Origin: Prevotella sp. UBA2850
GTDB taxonomy: Bacteria > Bacteroidota > Bacteroidia > Bacteroidales > Bacteroidaceae
DNA: 43,103 bases
Reading direction: 5' to 3'
Assembly (NCBI GenBank): GCA_002350805.1
Contig: DEFO01000007.1
Location: 1 to 43,103, forward strand
In this document: one piece after another, positions 24,784 to 34,431 of the stretch
Numbering within the stretch: position 1 is the first letter of the stretch
Layout of the letters: every line of letters begins with the position of its first letter
Position numbers and translations under genes: made by a program
The notes under the pieces: model-generated
What the model saw: the letters and a program-made list of their open reading frames with translations, nothing else
The model's database searches: none
Told to the model about the DNA's origin: nothing

Positions 24784-27480
24784 ATGAACATACATTTCTT
24801 TATAGATTATTACACTGTTTTCGGCGAAGAACTGGTTCTGAACCTGTTGGGTCAGGATGCCAATGGAGACCGCAAAGTATCGAAGTATAGAATGAAGGCT
24901 GAAGGTGAAGGTCGTTGGAAATGCGACATCCGCCATGAGTTTCAGTCGGGGTCGTTCATCGACTATTATTATGCTGTTGAGCGCGAGGGCAAGGAGGAGC
25001 GCCACGAATGGTTGGTGGCCATGCACCGTCTGGAGTTCGACAGTGTGAAAGGTATCAACTATAACGTCTACGACCATTGGATTGACGCGCCCGAGGATTC
25101 TTATCTTTACAGCTCGGCCTTTACCGACTGCATAGCCTCGCACGAGCACTCGCTGTGCCCGAAGATCGGCTATCCCATCTGCATCCGCCTGAAGGTGCGC
25201 GCTCCGCAGTTGCGTGCCGACGAGCGTCTGGCCCTTGTCGGCGAAGATGCCGTGCTGGGCTCTTGGGAGGCCAAGAAGGCGGTACCGATGTATGAGCACA
25301 ACTACAACGAGTGGGTGGTGAACATCGATGCCACCAAACTGGCACGCCCGTTCATGGAGTTTAAGTTTGTGGTGCTCGACGAGGAAGACGACGTGACACC
25401 GCTGTGGGAGATTGGAGCCAACCGTACGGTGGTGCTCCCGCCCATGGAGACGGGCGACGTGGCCGTGTACGAGCTGTCGCAAGCCACCTTCCCCATCCAC
25501 CCCATGAAATGTGCCGGCACGCTGGTGCCCGTGTTCTCGCTGCGCTCGAAGACAAGCTTCGGCGTGGGTGACTTCGGCGACCTGCGCAAGATGATCGACT
25601 GGGTGGCACTGACGCGCCAGCGCGTGCTGCAGATACTACCCATCAACGACACCACCATCACCCACACATGGACCGACTCCTATCCTTATTCGTGCATCAG
25701 CATCTTCGCCTTGCACCCGCAGTATGCCGACCTGACGGCACTGCCGCCTCTGAAAGACGAGAAAGAGAGAGAGAAATACGAACAGCTGAGAGAGAGCCTG
25801 AACGCCCTGCCGCAGATTGACTATGAGCAGGTGAATGCGGCCAAGACCAGCTATCTGCGCCTGTTGTTTGAACAGGAAGGCAAGAAAGTCATGTCTTCGG
25901 CCGCCTTCAAGGCGTTCTTTGCCGAGTCGAAGCAATGGCTGGCCCCCTATGCCCAGTACTGTTATCTGCGCGACACTAACGGCACGGCCGACTACACGCA
26001 GTGGGCAGGCCATGAGGTGTTCCACGAGGCCGACCGCAAGGCGTTGGAGTCGCCCCGCTCCAAGCTGTTCAAGGATGTGTCGTTCTTCTACTACGTGCAA
26101 TACATTCTGAACACGCAGATGAAGGCCGTCCACGAGTATGCCCGCCAGAAGGGAGTCATCCTGAAGGGCGACATCCCCATCGGTGTGAACCGCTACGGCT
26201 GCGACGCCTGGCAGGAACCACGCTACTTCAACCTGAACGGACAGGCCGGAGCGCCGCCCGACGATTTCTCGGTGAACGGACAAAACTGGGGCTTCCCCAC
26301 CTACAACTGGGACGAGATGCTGAAAGACGGCTGCCTGTGGTGGGTGCGCCGCTTCAGCAACATGGCTAAATTCTTCGACGCCTACCGCATCGACCACGTG
26401 CTGGGCTTCTTCCGCATCTGGGAGATTCCCGTCGACGCCGTTCACGGACTGCTCGGACAGTTCCAGCCGGCTCTGGGCATGACGCGCGAGGAGATTGAAG
26501 GCTATGGCCTGCACTGGCAGGAGGAGCTGTTCACCCAACCGTATATCTGCGACTGGGTGCTGGACCGCATCTTCAAGGAGCGGGCCGAAGAGGTGCGCCA
26601 GAAATATCTGGAGCCAACGCACAACGGCTTCTACCGCATGAAGGACGAATACAACACACAACGGAAGGTGGAGAAAGCCTTTGCCAGCACCACCGACGAG
26701 AAAGAGCTGTGGCTGAGAGACGGACTGTATGCACTCATCAGCAACGTGCTGTTTGTGCGCGACCATAAAGACGCCAAGAAATTCCACCCGCGCATCAGTG
26801 CCCAGCTCGACCTCTTGTATGAGGCACTGACCGACAGCGAGAAGTTTGTGTTCAACCGTCTGTACAACGACTACTATTACCGCCGCAACAACCAGTTCTG
26901 GTATCGTGAGGCCATGAAGAAACTGCCGCGACTGGTACAGGCTACCCGCATGCTGGTGTGCGCCGAGGATCTGGGCATGGTGCCCGACTGTGTGCCCTGG
27001 GTGATGAACGAGCTGCGCATCCTGTCGCTCGAGCTGCAGTCGATGCCAAAAGACCCGTCGACCCGTTTCGGTCACCTGTCGCGCAACCCCTACCGCTCGG
27101 TATGCACCATCAGCAGCCACGACATGCCCACCCTGCGCCAGTGGTGGGACGAGGACCGGCAGCGCACGCAGGAATACTATACCACCATGCTCTACCGGGG
27201 CGACGAGGCACCCCACCCGCTGCCCGGCTGGCTAGCCCGCGACATCATCTCGCGCCATCTCACCTCGCCCAGCATGCTCTGCATTCTCTCCATACAAGAC
27301 TGGCTGGCCATCGACGAGAAACTGCGCCTGCCCGACGCCAACGCCGAGCGCATCAATATTCCCGCCAACCCGCGCCACTACTGGCGTTACCGCATGCACC
27401 TGAACATTGAGGACCTCATGGCACAGACGGCATTCAACGAGAACATCAGAGAACTGATCATGCACTCAGGTAGAAAATAA
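24784..27480 (+). CDS. malQ: 4-alpha-glucanotransferase (amylomaltase) with N-terminal starch-binding domains
   Basis: 898 residues, the DPE2-like long form. There is no signal peptide, so it is cytoplasmic. Two CBM20-type domains (about 1-115 and 130-240) precede the GH77 catalytic domain. Key residues seen: Asp537 in 'FDAYRIDHVLGFFRI' (nucleophile), Glu728 in 'VCAEDLGMVPD' (acid/base) and 'ISSHDMPTLRQWW' carrying the transition-state Asp. The loop 'GAPPDDFSVNGQNWGFP' is also typical. The enzyme rearranges imported maltodextrins, releasing glucose. It is the first gene of a four-gene operon (27 bases to the next) and has a MalR-like operator upstream. Confidence 0.95.
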   Translation: MNIHFFIDYYTVFGEELVLNLLGQDANGDRKVSKYRMKAEGEGRWKCDIRHEFQSGSFIDYYYAVEREGKEERHEWLVAMHRLEFDSVKGINYNVYDHWIDAPEDSYLYSSAFTDCIASHEHSLCPKIGYPICIRLKVRAPQLRADERLALVGEDAVLGSWEAKKAVPMYEHNYNEWVVNIDATKLARPFMEFKFVVLDEEDDVTPLWEIGANRTVVLPPMETGDVAVYELSQATFPIHPMKCAGTLVPVFSLRSKTSFGVGDFGDLRKMIDWVALTRQRVLQILPINDTTITHTWTDSYPYSCISIFALHPQYADLTALPPLKDEKEREKYEQLRESLNALPQIDYEQVNAAKTSYLRLLFEQEGKKVMSSAAFKAFFAESKQWLAPYAQYCYLRDTNGTADYTQWAGHEVFHEADRKALESPRSKLFKDVSFFYYVQYILNTQMKAVHEYARQKGVILKGDIPIGVNRYGCDAWQEPRYFNLNGQAGAPPDDFSVNGQNWGFPTYNWDEMLKDGCLWWVRRFSNMAKFFDAYRIDHVLGFFRIWEIPVDAVHGLLGQFQPALGMTREEIEGYGLHWQEELFTQPYICDWVLDRIFKERAEEVRQKYLEPTHNGFYRMKDEYNTQRKVEKAFASTTDEKELWLRDGLYALISNVLFVRDHKDAKKFHPRISAQLDLLYEALTDSEKFVFNRLYNDYYYRRNNQFWYREAMKKLPRLVQATRMLVCAEDLGMVPDCVPWVMNELRILSLELQSMPKDPSTRFGHLSRNPYRSVCTISSHDMPTLRQWWDEDRQRTQEYYTTMLYRGDEAPHPLPGWLARDIISRHLTSPSMLCILSIQDWLAIDEKLRLPDANAERINIPANPRHYWRYRMHLNIEDLMAQTAFNENIRELIMHSGRK

Positions 27481-27507
27481 CCCCATAAAAACTAACTATA
27501 CATTAAG

Positions 27508-29781
27508 ATGAAAAGTATAAAACTATTGTTCCTCATGCTGCTGATGCCGTTAATGGCACTGGCAGAGAATGTGACATCGCCTAACGGCAATATCGTACTG
27601 ACGTTCTCACTGACCGACAACGGACGGCCCACCTACGAGATGAGCTACAAAGGACGGGCGGTGGTAAAACCCAGTCATCTGGGACTGGAACTGGCCAAGG
27701 ACAAACATGCGTCGAAAGGCATGGAGGAAACCGACCTGCTGGATGGCTTCAAGGTAGCCGACGTGAAGTATGCAGACTTCGATGAGACCTGGAAGCCCGT
27801 ATGGGGTGAGACAGCCACCATACGCAACCACTACAACGAAATGGCCGTGACACTGGTCCAGGAAATAAAGAAAACCGAATATCAAGGCGACGGAGCATCG
27901 CGCGGACTGGCCCTCGTGACGAACGAGCGCAAAATGATTATCCGTTTCCGCGTCTATGACGACGGCATCGGCCTGCGCTATGAGTTCCCCCAACAGAAAG
28001 AGCTGAACTATTTCCTTATCAAGGAAGAGCGTACCGAGTTTGCCATGGCAGGCGACCATACCGCCTGGTGGCTGCCCGGCGACTACGACACACAGGAGCA
28101 GGAGACACAAGAAACCAAACTCTCAGGCATCCGTGAGCGAATGAGGCATGCCGTCAACTGGGGCAACAGCTCGGTAGCCCCGTTCAGTGAGACGGGTGTA
28201 CAGACCTCACTACAGATGAAGACCGACGACGGGCTCTACATCAACATCCACGAGGCCGCCTGTCTGGACTACGCTACCATGCACCTCGAACTGGTAGATG
28301 CCGAGACCAAGGCATTCACCACCGAGCTGAAAGGAAGCAGTAATGCCTATACGCCTCATCCGCAGCCATCGGCATGTCCGCTGCCCAAGCCGTTCACCTT
28401 TGTGAGTCACCTGACCCCCGATGCCACCGGACTGAAAGGTGCCATGCAGACACCCTGCACAACACCCTGGCGCACGGTCATGGTGAGCGACGATGCCCGC
28501 GACATGCTGTCGAGCAACTTGATTCTGAATCTGAACGAGCCGTGCAAGATAGAGGACACCTCATGGATTCACCCCACGAAATACTGTGGTGTGTGGTGGG
28601 AAATGATTGTGGGCAAGAGCTCGTGGAACTACACCGATGAGTTCCCCAGCATCAAGCTCGACCAGATTGACTGGACGAAGGTAAAACCCAACGGCCGCCA
28701 TGCAGCCAACAACGAGAAGGTGAAGCGCTATATCGACTTTGCTGCCAAGAACGGTCTCGACGAGGTGCTTGTCGAGGGATGGAACGTAGGATGGGAAGAC
28801 TGGGCCAACATGTGGAAACGCGACGTGTTTGACTTTGTGACCCCCTACCCCGACTTCGACATCAAGATGCTCAACGACTATGCCCACTCGAAGGGTGTGA
28901 AAATCATGATGCACCACGAGACCAGCTCGAGCACGCAGAACTACGAACGCCACCTGGAGAAAGCCTTCCAGCTGATGAACCACTATGGCTACGACGCCGT
29001 GAAGACCGGTTATGTGGGCGACATCATCCCCCGTGGTGACCATCACTACTCGCAGTCAATGAACAACCACTACATGTATGTCGTCAAAGAGGCTGCCAAG
29101 CATCACATCATGGTGAACGGCCACGAGGCCGTGCGCCCGACGGGCATCTGCCGTACCTATCCCAACATGGTGGGCAACGAGTCGGCCCGCGGCACGGAGT
29201 ATGAGGCCTTCGGCGGCTCACGTCCCGACCATACCTGTGTGCTGCCGTTCACCCGCCTGCAGGGCGGTCCGATGGACTACACACCAGGCATCTTCGTGAC
29301 CAAGCTGTCGGAGTGGAGCGGCAACCAGTCGTGGGCACGCATCACGCTGGCCGGTTCGCTGGCCCTCTACCTGACCATGTACTCGCCGCTGCAGATGGCC
29401 GCCGACCTGCCCGAGCACTACGAGCGTTTCGACGATGCCTTCCAGTTCATCCGCGACGTGGCCTGCGACTGGGACGACAGCCGCTACCTGGAGGCCGAGC
29501 CTGCCGACTATATCACAGTGGCCCGTAAGGCCAAGGGCACTGACAACTGGTTTGTGGGCGGCAAGTGCGACGAGAACGGTCATAAGAGTGTCGTCAAACT
29601 CGACTTCCTGGACAAGGGAAAGAAATACGACTGCACCATCTATGCCGACGCCAAGGATGCCCACTATGAGCACAACCCACAGGCCTATACCATCACCAAG
29701 CGTGTGGTGAAGAAAGGCGACACACTGAAACTTACTGAGGCTCCCGGCGGTGGCTTTGCCATCTCGCTGATAGCCAAATAG
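27508..29781 (+). CDS. susB: GH97 alpha-glucosidase, SusB-like
   Basis: 757 residues, close to SusB of Bacteroides (738). A signal peptide (MKSIKLLFLMLLMPLMALAE) puts it in the periplasm. An N-terminal beta-sandwich (about 20-290) is followed by a TIM barrel (about 300-640) with 'LVEGWNVGWEDWANMW', 'IMMHHETSSS', 'DAVKTGYVGDIIPRGDHHYSQ' and 'MVNGHEAVRPTGICRTYPN', whose glutamates are those of the inverting GH97 type. A C-terminal sandwich follows. It hydrolyses alpha-1,4 (and alpha-1,6) linkages of malto-oligosaccharides to glucose. It is the second gene of the malQ operon; the next gene starts 39 bases on. Confidence 0.93.
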   Translation: MKSIKLLFLMLLMPLMALAENVTSPNGNIVLTFSLTDNGRPTYEMSYKGRAVVKPSHLGLELAKDKHASKGMEETDLLDGFKVADVKYADFDETWKPVWGETATIRNHYNEMAVTLVQEIKKTEYQGDGASRGLALVTNERKMIIRFRVYDDGIGLRYEFPQQKELNYFLIKEERTEFAMAGDHTAWWLPGDYDTQEQETQETKLSGIRERMRHAVNWGNSSVAPFSETGVQTSLQMKTDDGLYINIHEAACLDYATMHLELVDAETKAFTTELKGSSNAYTPHPQPSACPLPKPFTFVSHLTPDATGLKGAMQTPCTTPWRTVMVSDDARDMLSSNLILNLNEPCKIEDTSWIHPTKYCGVWWEMIVGKSSWNYTDEFPSIKLDQIDWTKVKPNGRHAANNEKVKRYIDFAAKNGLDEVLVEGWNVGWEDWANMWKRDVFDFVTPYPDFDIKMLNDYAHSKGVKIMMHHETSSSTQNYERHLEKAFQLMNHYGYDAVKTGYVGDIIPRGDHHYSQSMNNHYMYVVKEAAKHHIMVNGHEAVRPTGICRTYPNMVGNESARGTEYEAFGGSRPDHTCVLPFTRLQGGPMDYTPGIFVTKLSEWSGNQSWARITLAGSLALYLTMYSPLQMAADLPEHYERFDDAFQFIRDVACDWDDSRYLEAEPADYITVARKAKGTDNWFVGGKCDENGHKSVVKLDFLDKGKKYDCTIYADAKDAHYEHNPQAYTITKRVVKKGDTLKLTEAPGGGFAISLIAK

Positions 29782-29820
29782 CAACCCATCACAATTCCTC
29801 AAAACCGAACAAACGTAACA

Positions 29821-31770
29821 ATGAAAAAAATCATAGCAACAGCCATGCTGGCACTCATGACAAACCTTGTAAGCGGACAGACATTTTTCAACGAGGTGGA
29901 GTGCGGCCCCGAGGCGACCGTCTTCAACCTCTTCGCCCCGGCCAATGCCAAGTCGGTGAAAGTACGCATCTACCAGAACGGTGTCAAGGGGAAAGCCCTG
30001 AAAACCGTGAAGATGACCTACAATGCCGACACCAAGAAGTGGACAGCCACCGTGAAGGGTGACCTTAGGGGGAAGTTCTACACCTTCGATGCCGGACATG
30101 GTGAGTGTGCAGGTGTCTTTGCCAAGGCCGTAGGCGTGAACGGACGCCGCGGTGCCATCCTCAACATGCTGGAGTGCGACCCCGACGACTGGTGCTGCGA
30201 CCAGCGACCCGTCACCAAGACACCTGCCGACCTGGTGATCTATGAGCTGCACCACCGCGACTTCTCCATTGCGCGTCCCGACGCCAAGTATCCCGGTAAG
30301 TTCCTGGCACTCACCGAGCCATGGGCCATCCAGCACCTGACCGACCTCGGCGTGAACGCCGTGCACATACTGCCGTCGTTCGACTATGCCTCGGTCGACG
30401 AGACACGGCCTGGCGACAACAAATACAACTGGGGCTACGACCCGCTGAACTATAATGTGCCCGAAGGCTCGTACAGCACCGACCCGTACGACCCGAAAGC
30501 TCGCGTCAGGGAGTTCAAGCAGATGGTGCAGGCCTTGCATAAGGCAGGCATCCGCGTCATTCTCGACGTGGTGTACAACCACACCTATAGCATCGAGGGC
30601 AGCAACTTCCAGAAGACTTATCCCGACTATTATTTCCGCAAGACGGCCGATGGGAAATACAGCAACGGCTCGGGCTGCGGCAACGAGACGGCCTCTGAAC
30701 AGCCCATGATGCGACAGTTCATCATCGAGTCGGTGAAATACTGGGCCAACGAATACCGTGTCGACGGATTCCGCTTCGACCTGATGGGCTGCCACGACAT
30801 CGAGACGATGAATGCCGTGCGCGCCGAACTCGACAAAATCGACCCCAACCTCTTTGTCTATGGCGAGGGGTGGAGCGCCGGCAGCTGTGCCTATCCGCAG
30901 GAACAGCTGGGCATGAAGGCCAATATCGCGAAGATGCCCCGCATTGCCGCCTTCAGCGATGAGATGCGCGACGGACTGCGCGGCCCGTTCAGCGACGACA
31001 CCAAGGGCGCGTTCCTGGCTGGCATTCCCGGCGAGGAAGAAAATATCAAGTTCGGCATTGCCGGCGGCATCAGTCATCCACAGGTAGACATGAGCAAGGT
31101 GAACTACTCGAAGACACCGTGGGCCGACGAGCCTACGCAGATGATTGCCTACGTGAGCTGTCACGACGACATGTGCCTCGTCGACCGGCTGATGGCCAGC
31201 GTACCCAGTCTGAAGGGTGCCCAAGGCAAGTTCAGTGCTCTCAGCACAGAACAGAAAGACGAGCTGATTCGCCTCGACCTGCTGGCCCAGACTGCTGTTT
31301 TCACCTCGCAAGGCGTGCCTTTCATGCTCAGCGGCGAAGAGATGCTGCGCGACAAGAAGGGCGTGCACAACTCTTTTGAGTCGCCCGACTCCATCAACCA
31401 CCTCGACTGGGACCGCCTGAAGGAGTATCCGCAGGTGTATCAATACTACAAGAGCCTCATCCAGCTGCGCCGCAATCATCCTGCCTTCCGCCTGGGAGAT
31501 GCCCATCTGGTGCGTAAGCATCTGGAGTTCCTCGATGCTCCGGCAGGTGTGGTGGCCTTCCGCCTGAAGAATTATGCGGGCCGCGACGACTGGCGCAACA
31601 TTGTGGTCATCCTCAACGCCAACAAGGAGAAGACGATGGTGCCTGTGCCCAAGGGCATGTATACCGTGGTTTGCAAGGACGGCGAAATCGACGAGCAGTC
31701 GACCAGCAAGACCTTCGGGCGCAAGATTCCCGTGTCGGGACAGTCGGCACTCATCATGTATGAACCCTAA
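29821..31770 (+). CDS. pulA: Type I pullulanase (GH13)
   Basis: 649 residues. A signal peptide (MKKIIATAMLALMTNLVSG) gives a periplasmic or exported enzyme; there is no lipobox cysteine. An N-terminal CBM48-type domain (about 20-120) precedes the barrel. The type I pullulanase signature YNWGYDP lies at 202-208. GH13 regions: 'DVVYNHT', Asp320 in 'GFRFDLMG' (nucleophile), Glu349 in 'VYGEGWS' (acid/base) and Asp449 in 'YVSCHDD'. It cuts alpha-1,6 branches so that the SusA- and SusB-type enzymes can finish the chains. It is the third gene of the operon, 13 bases before the susA-like gene. Confidence 0.93.
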   Translation: MKKIIATAMLALMTNLVSGQTFFNEVECGPEATVFNLFAPANAKSVKVRIYQNGVKGKALKTVKMTYNADTKKWTATVKGDLRGKFYTFDAGHGECAGVFAKAVGVNGRRGAILNMLECDPDDWCCDQRPVTKTPADLVIYELHHRDFSIARPDAKYPGKFLALTEPWAIQHLTDLGVNAVHILPSFDYASVDETRPGDNKYNWGYDPLNYNVPEGSYSTDPYDPKARVREFKQMVQALHKAGIRVILDVVYNHTYSIEGSNFQKTYPDYYFRKTADGKYSNGSGCGNETASEQPMMRQFIIESVKYWANEYRVDGFRFDLMGCHDIETMNAVRAELDKIDPNLFVYGEGWSAGSCAYPQEQLGMKANIAKMPRIAAFSDEMRDGLRGPFSDDTKGAFLAGIPGEEENIKFGIAGGISHPQVDMSKVNYSKTPWADEPTQMIAYVSCHDDMCLVDRLMASVPSLKGAQGKFSALSTEQKDELIRLDLLAQTAVFTSQGVPFMLSGEEMLRDKKGVHNSFESPDSINHLDWDRLKEYPQVYQYYKSLIQLRRNHPAFRLGDAHLVRKHLEFLDAPAGVVAFRLKNYAGRDDWRNIVVILNANKEKTMVPVPKGMYTVVCKDGEIDEQSTSKTFGRKIPVSGQSALIMYEP

Positions 31771-31783
31771 AAAGAGTCAGCAT

Positions 31784-33715
31784 ATGAAAAAGTTATTATT
31801 CATCAGTTTGTTTCTTCCATTCGTCATCGCCATGGCAGCAGCACCCAAGAAAGGCATTACCCGCATCGATCCTACCGACTGGTTTGTGGGAATGAAGAAT
31901 CCTAAGTTACAATTGATGGTCTACGGACCCGATATTGCTGCCGTAAAGACGGTCACCACCGACTATCCGGGCGTCACCATCGACGAAGTAGTGCGCCCCG
32001 GCTCGCCCAACTATTTGCTGGTCTATCTCGACTTGAGTGGTGCCCAGCCTGGCGAGATGACCCTGCAGTTCGACAAGAAGAAATATAAGTACCAGCTGAA
32101 AGCGCGCGAGATGAGCGGCGACAAGCGCATGGGATTCGACAATAGCGACGTGCTCTATATGCTCATGCCCGACCGCTTTGCATCGGGCCGTGCCGACAAC
32201 GACCAGATCAAGGGACTGAACAACTATGTGAACGACCGCAGCCAGCCCAGCTTGCGCCACGGGGGCGACCTCGAGGGCATCCGCCAGCACCTCGACTACT
32301 TCAACCAACTGGGTGTCACGGCCTTGTGGTTCACACCCGTGCTGGAGAACAACTCGCCCGACAACAACGGTTTCTCCACCTATCACGGTTATGCCACCAC
32401 CGACTACTACCGTGTGGACCCGCGCTTCGGCACCAACGAGGAATACCGCCGACTGATAGACGAGGCACACCAGAAAGGACTGAAAATCGTGATGGACATG
32501 ATCTTCAACCACTGCGGATTTGAGCATCCATGGGTGGCCGACATGCCCAGTCCCGACTGGTTCAACACCCCCGAGTGGCTGAGCGAGAAGCAATCGAGCG
32601 GCCGTGACCCGATGACCGGATTCACCGCCAATGCCGACGGCAGCGAACCAGCTAAGAGCAAATACCTGCAGACGAGCTACAAACTGACGCCCGTGAAAGA
32701 CCCGTATGCCTCGGAAATAGACCTCCACGAGACTGTCGACGGATGGTTCGTCCCATCTATGCCCGACCTGAACCACCGCAATCCGCACGTCATGACCTAT
32801 CTCATCCAGAACTCCATCTGGTGGATTGAGACCGTTGGCATCGACGGCATCCGCATGGACACCTACCCCTATGCCGACGCCAAGGGCATGGCGCGATGGA
32901 TGAAGACCCTCGACGAGGAGTATCCCAACTTCAACGTGGTGGGCGAGACATGGGTCACCGAACCGGCCTATACCGCTGCCTGGCAGAAAGACTCGAAACT
33001 GTCGGAGGAGAACAGCTACCTGAAAACCGTCATGGACTTTGCCTTCTTCGACCGTCTCTCACAGGCCAAGAACGAGGAGACCGACGGCTGGTGGAACGGC
33101 ATGAACAGGCTCTACAACTCGTTCTGCTATGACTACCTCTATGCCGACCCTAACCATGTGATGGCCTTCATCGACAACCACGACACCGACCGATTCCTCG
33201 GCAACGGACATGACACGCTCGCCCTCAAGCAGGCACTGGCACTGCTGCTCACCGTGAAGCGCATACCTCAGCTCTACTACGGTACCGAGATACTGATGAA
33301 CGGCACCAAGGAGGTGACCGACGGCAATGTGCGCAAGGACTTCCCAGGCGGATTCCCCGGTGACAAACACAACGCCTTCACCGCCGAAGGCCGCACCAAG
33401 GCCGAAAATGCTATGTTCAACTGGCTCTCGGCCCTGCTGCACTGGCGCTATGGCAATGAGACCATCATCCGCGGCTACCAGACTCAGTTCATCCCCTACC
33501 ACGGGGTCTATGTCGTTGCCCGCCGCTGGCACCGCCACGGAGTGATGACCATCATCAATGGCACCACAAAACCGGCAGTGATGGAGATGAGCCGCTATGC
33601 TGAGCTGTTTGATGTCGACCAGACCGAGGCCGAGGATGTCATCACGGGCCGTAAGTACAGTCTGAAAAAAGACTTGCGCCTCAGTCCGCGACAAACCCTC
33701 ATCCTGGAATATTAA
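31784..33715 (+). CDS. susA: GH13 neopullulanase/alpha-amylase, SusA-like
   Basis: 643 residues from the ATG at 31784; the longer open frame upstream overlaps pulA out of frame and is not used. A signal peptide (MKKLLFISLFLPFVIAMAAA) indicates the periplasm. The N-terminal domain (about 25-120: 'DPTDWFVGMKNPKLQLMVYG') is the cyclomaltodextrinase-N type found in SusA. Catalytic residues are Asp359 in 'DGIRMDTYPYAD', Glu388 in 'VVGETWV' and Asp467 in 'FIDNHDTDRF'. It degrades imported linear or cyclic malto-oligosaccharides. It is the last gene of the malQ operon, with a strong terminator 20 bases after the stop. No susC, susD or susR is in the window. Confidence 0.92.
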   Translation: MKKLLFISLFLPFVIAMAAAPKKGITRIDPTDWFVGMKNPKLQLMVYGPDIAAVKTVTTDYPGVTIDEVVRPGSPNYLLVYLDLSGAQPGEMTLQFDKKKYKYQLKAREMSGDKRMGFDNSDVLYMLMPDRFASGRADNDQIKGLNNYVNDRSQPSLRHGGDLEGIRQHLDYFNQLGVTALWFTPVLENNSPDNNGFSTYHGYATTDYYRVDPRFGTNEEYRRLIDEAHQKGLKIVMDMIFNHCGFEHPWVADMPSPDWFNTPEWLSEKQSSGRDPMTGFTANADGSEPAKSKYLQTSYKLTPVKDPYASEIDLHETVDGWFVPSMPDLNHRNPHVMTYLIQNSIWWIETVGIDGIRMDTYPYADAKGMARWMKTLDEEYPNFNVVGETWVTEPAYTAAWQKDSKLSEENSYLKTVMDFAFFDRLSQAKNEETDGWWNGMNRLYNSFCYDYLYADPNHVMAFIDNHDTDRFLGNGHDTLALKQALALLLTVKRIPQLYYGTEILMNGTKEVTDGNVRKDFPGGFPGDKHNAFTAEGRTKAENAMFNWLSALLHWRYGNETIIRGYQTQFIPYHGVYVVARRWHRHGVMTIINGTTKPAVMEMSRYAELFDVDQTEAEDVITGRKYSLKKDLRLSPRQTLILEY

Positions 33716-33735
33716 TTGCTGCTATCATGGGAATG

Positions 33736-33773
33736 GGGAGAGCGACCTCTGTGGACGCTCTCCCTGTTTTTCT
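33736..33773 (+). terminator. Rho-independent terminator of the malQ-susA operon
   Basis: GGGAGAGCG (33736-33744) pairs perfectly with CGCTCTCCC (33756-33764) and is followed by TGTTTTTCTT. Confidence 0.9.
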
Positions 33774-33805
33774 TAACTGACACCTATCATCTTATTCACT
33801 GGGTT

Positions 33806-34321
33806 ATGCTAGTGCTTGACATTATCTTTATTGTGATAATCATCATCGCCTTTTTCTACATCAGAAGGAGTCGGCAACGGCATGTCGCCGCCGACGAGGT
33901 GACAACGCAGACAGAAGACATGGAGAAAAAGGTGGAGAAAAGCATCGACGAAGCGACGGTGAACCGGGCCGACCATACCCGTACGGCCAAGCCTTCGGTC
34001 GTAAATCAGGCCGCAACGGTCGTTGCAGGTGCTGCCCTGCTTGAGAAACTAAGGAAACACAACAAGGAGAGACACATGTCTGATCATGATCCGGATAATG
34101 GTTTGATGGATGATGCTGAGGAGGATTGGCTGATGAAAGATGATGACGAGGAGGATTGGCTGATGGAGGATGACGAGGAAGACTGGCTGATGGAGGATGA
34201 CGAGGAAGACTGGCTGATGAATGATGATGACTTGGATTGGCAAGATGATGGATTGGACGATGGACACACCGACTATGAAGGGGCCGACTATGACGATTAT
34301 TTGGCTTCGCTGGACAATTAA
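33806..34321 (+). CDS. Small membrane-anchored protein with tandem acidic EEDWLM repeats
   Basis: 171 residues from the ATG at 33806. The frame is open from 33716, but that part contains the terminator of the previous operon. Residues 1-18 (MLVLDIIFIVIIIIAFFY) form one membrane helix followed by basic residues (IRRSRQRR-like), giving a tail in the cytoplasm. Next is a charged linker with coiled-coil character and an Ala-rich segment (ATVVAGAALLEKLRKHNKERH). The C-terminal half has four copies of 'EEDWLMxDD' (DNA 34118-34231, units of 30, 27, 27 and 27+ bases), ending in 'DLDWQDDGLDDG'. I recognise no family. The copies are nearly identical in DNA, so copy number may vary between strains. No clear promoter is seen. 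Confidence 0.65.
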   Translation: MLVLDIIFIVIIIIAFFYIRRSRQRHVAADEVTTQTEDMEKKVEKSIDEATVNRADHTRTAKPSVVNQAATVVAGAALLEKLRKHNKERHMSDHDPDNGLMDDAEEDWLMKDDDEEDWLMEDDEEDWLMEDDEEDWLMNDDDLDWQDDGLDDGHTDYEGADYDDYLASLDN

Positions 34322-34333
34322 GGTCAGGATGTT

Positions 34334-34364
34334 TTTGAGAAATAAGGAATAATAGCTACCTTTG
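34334..34364 (+). promoter_or_regulatory. Promoter of the acyltransferase gene
   Basis: TTTG (34334-34337), exactly 19 bases of spacer, and TACCTTTG (34357-34364) make a textbook Bacteroidota promoter. The leader to the ATG at 34432 is about 60 bases. Confidence 0.8.
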
Positions 34365-34431
34365 CAGACAAAAGCAGGACAAAGCCTGAAACGGAGGAAA
34401 GTCCTGACTACTTAACCAACTAAAAAACAGC

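Noticed and set aside
29218..31521. 767-codon open frame on the minus strand
   Set aside because: It is antisense to the GH97 and pullulanase genes and has no family-like motif; long antisense frames are common in this GC-rich codon usage.
33716..33805. Upstream start for the acidic-repeat protein
   Set aside because: This part of the frame is the terminator hairpin of the malQ operon; the ATG at 33806 gives a clean membrane anchor.
34049..34269. Minus-strand frames with repeated 'ILHQPVFLV' or 'SISQSSSSS'
   Set aside because: They are the reverse reading of the EEDWLM repeat DNA, without start context.
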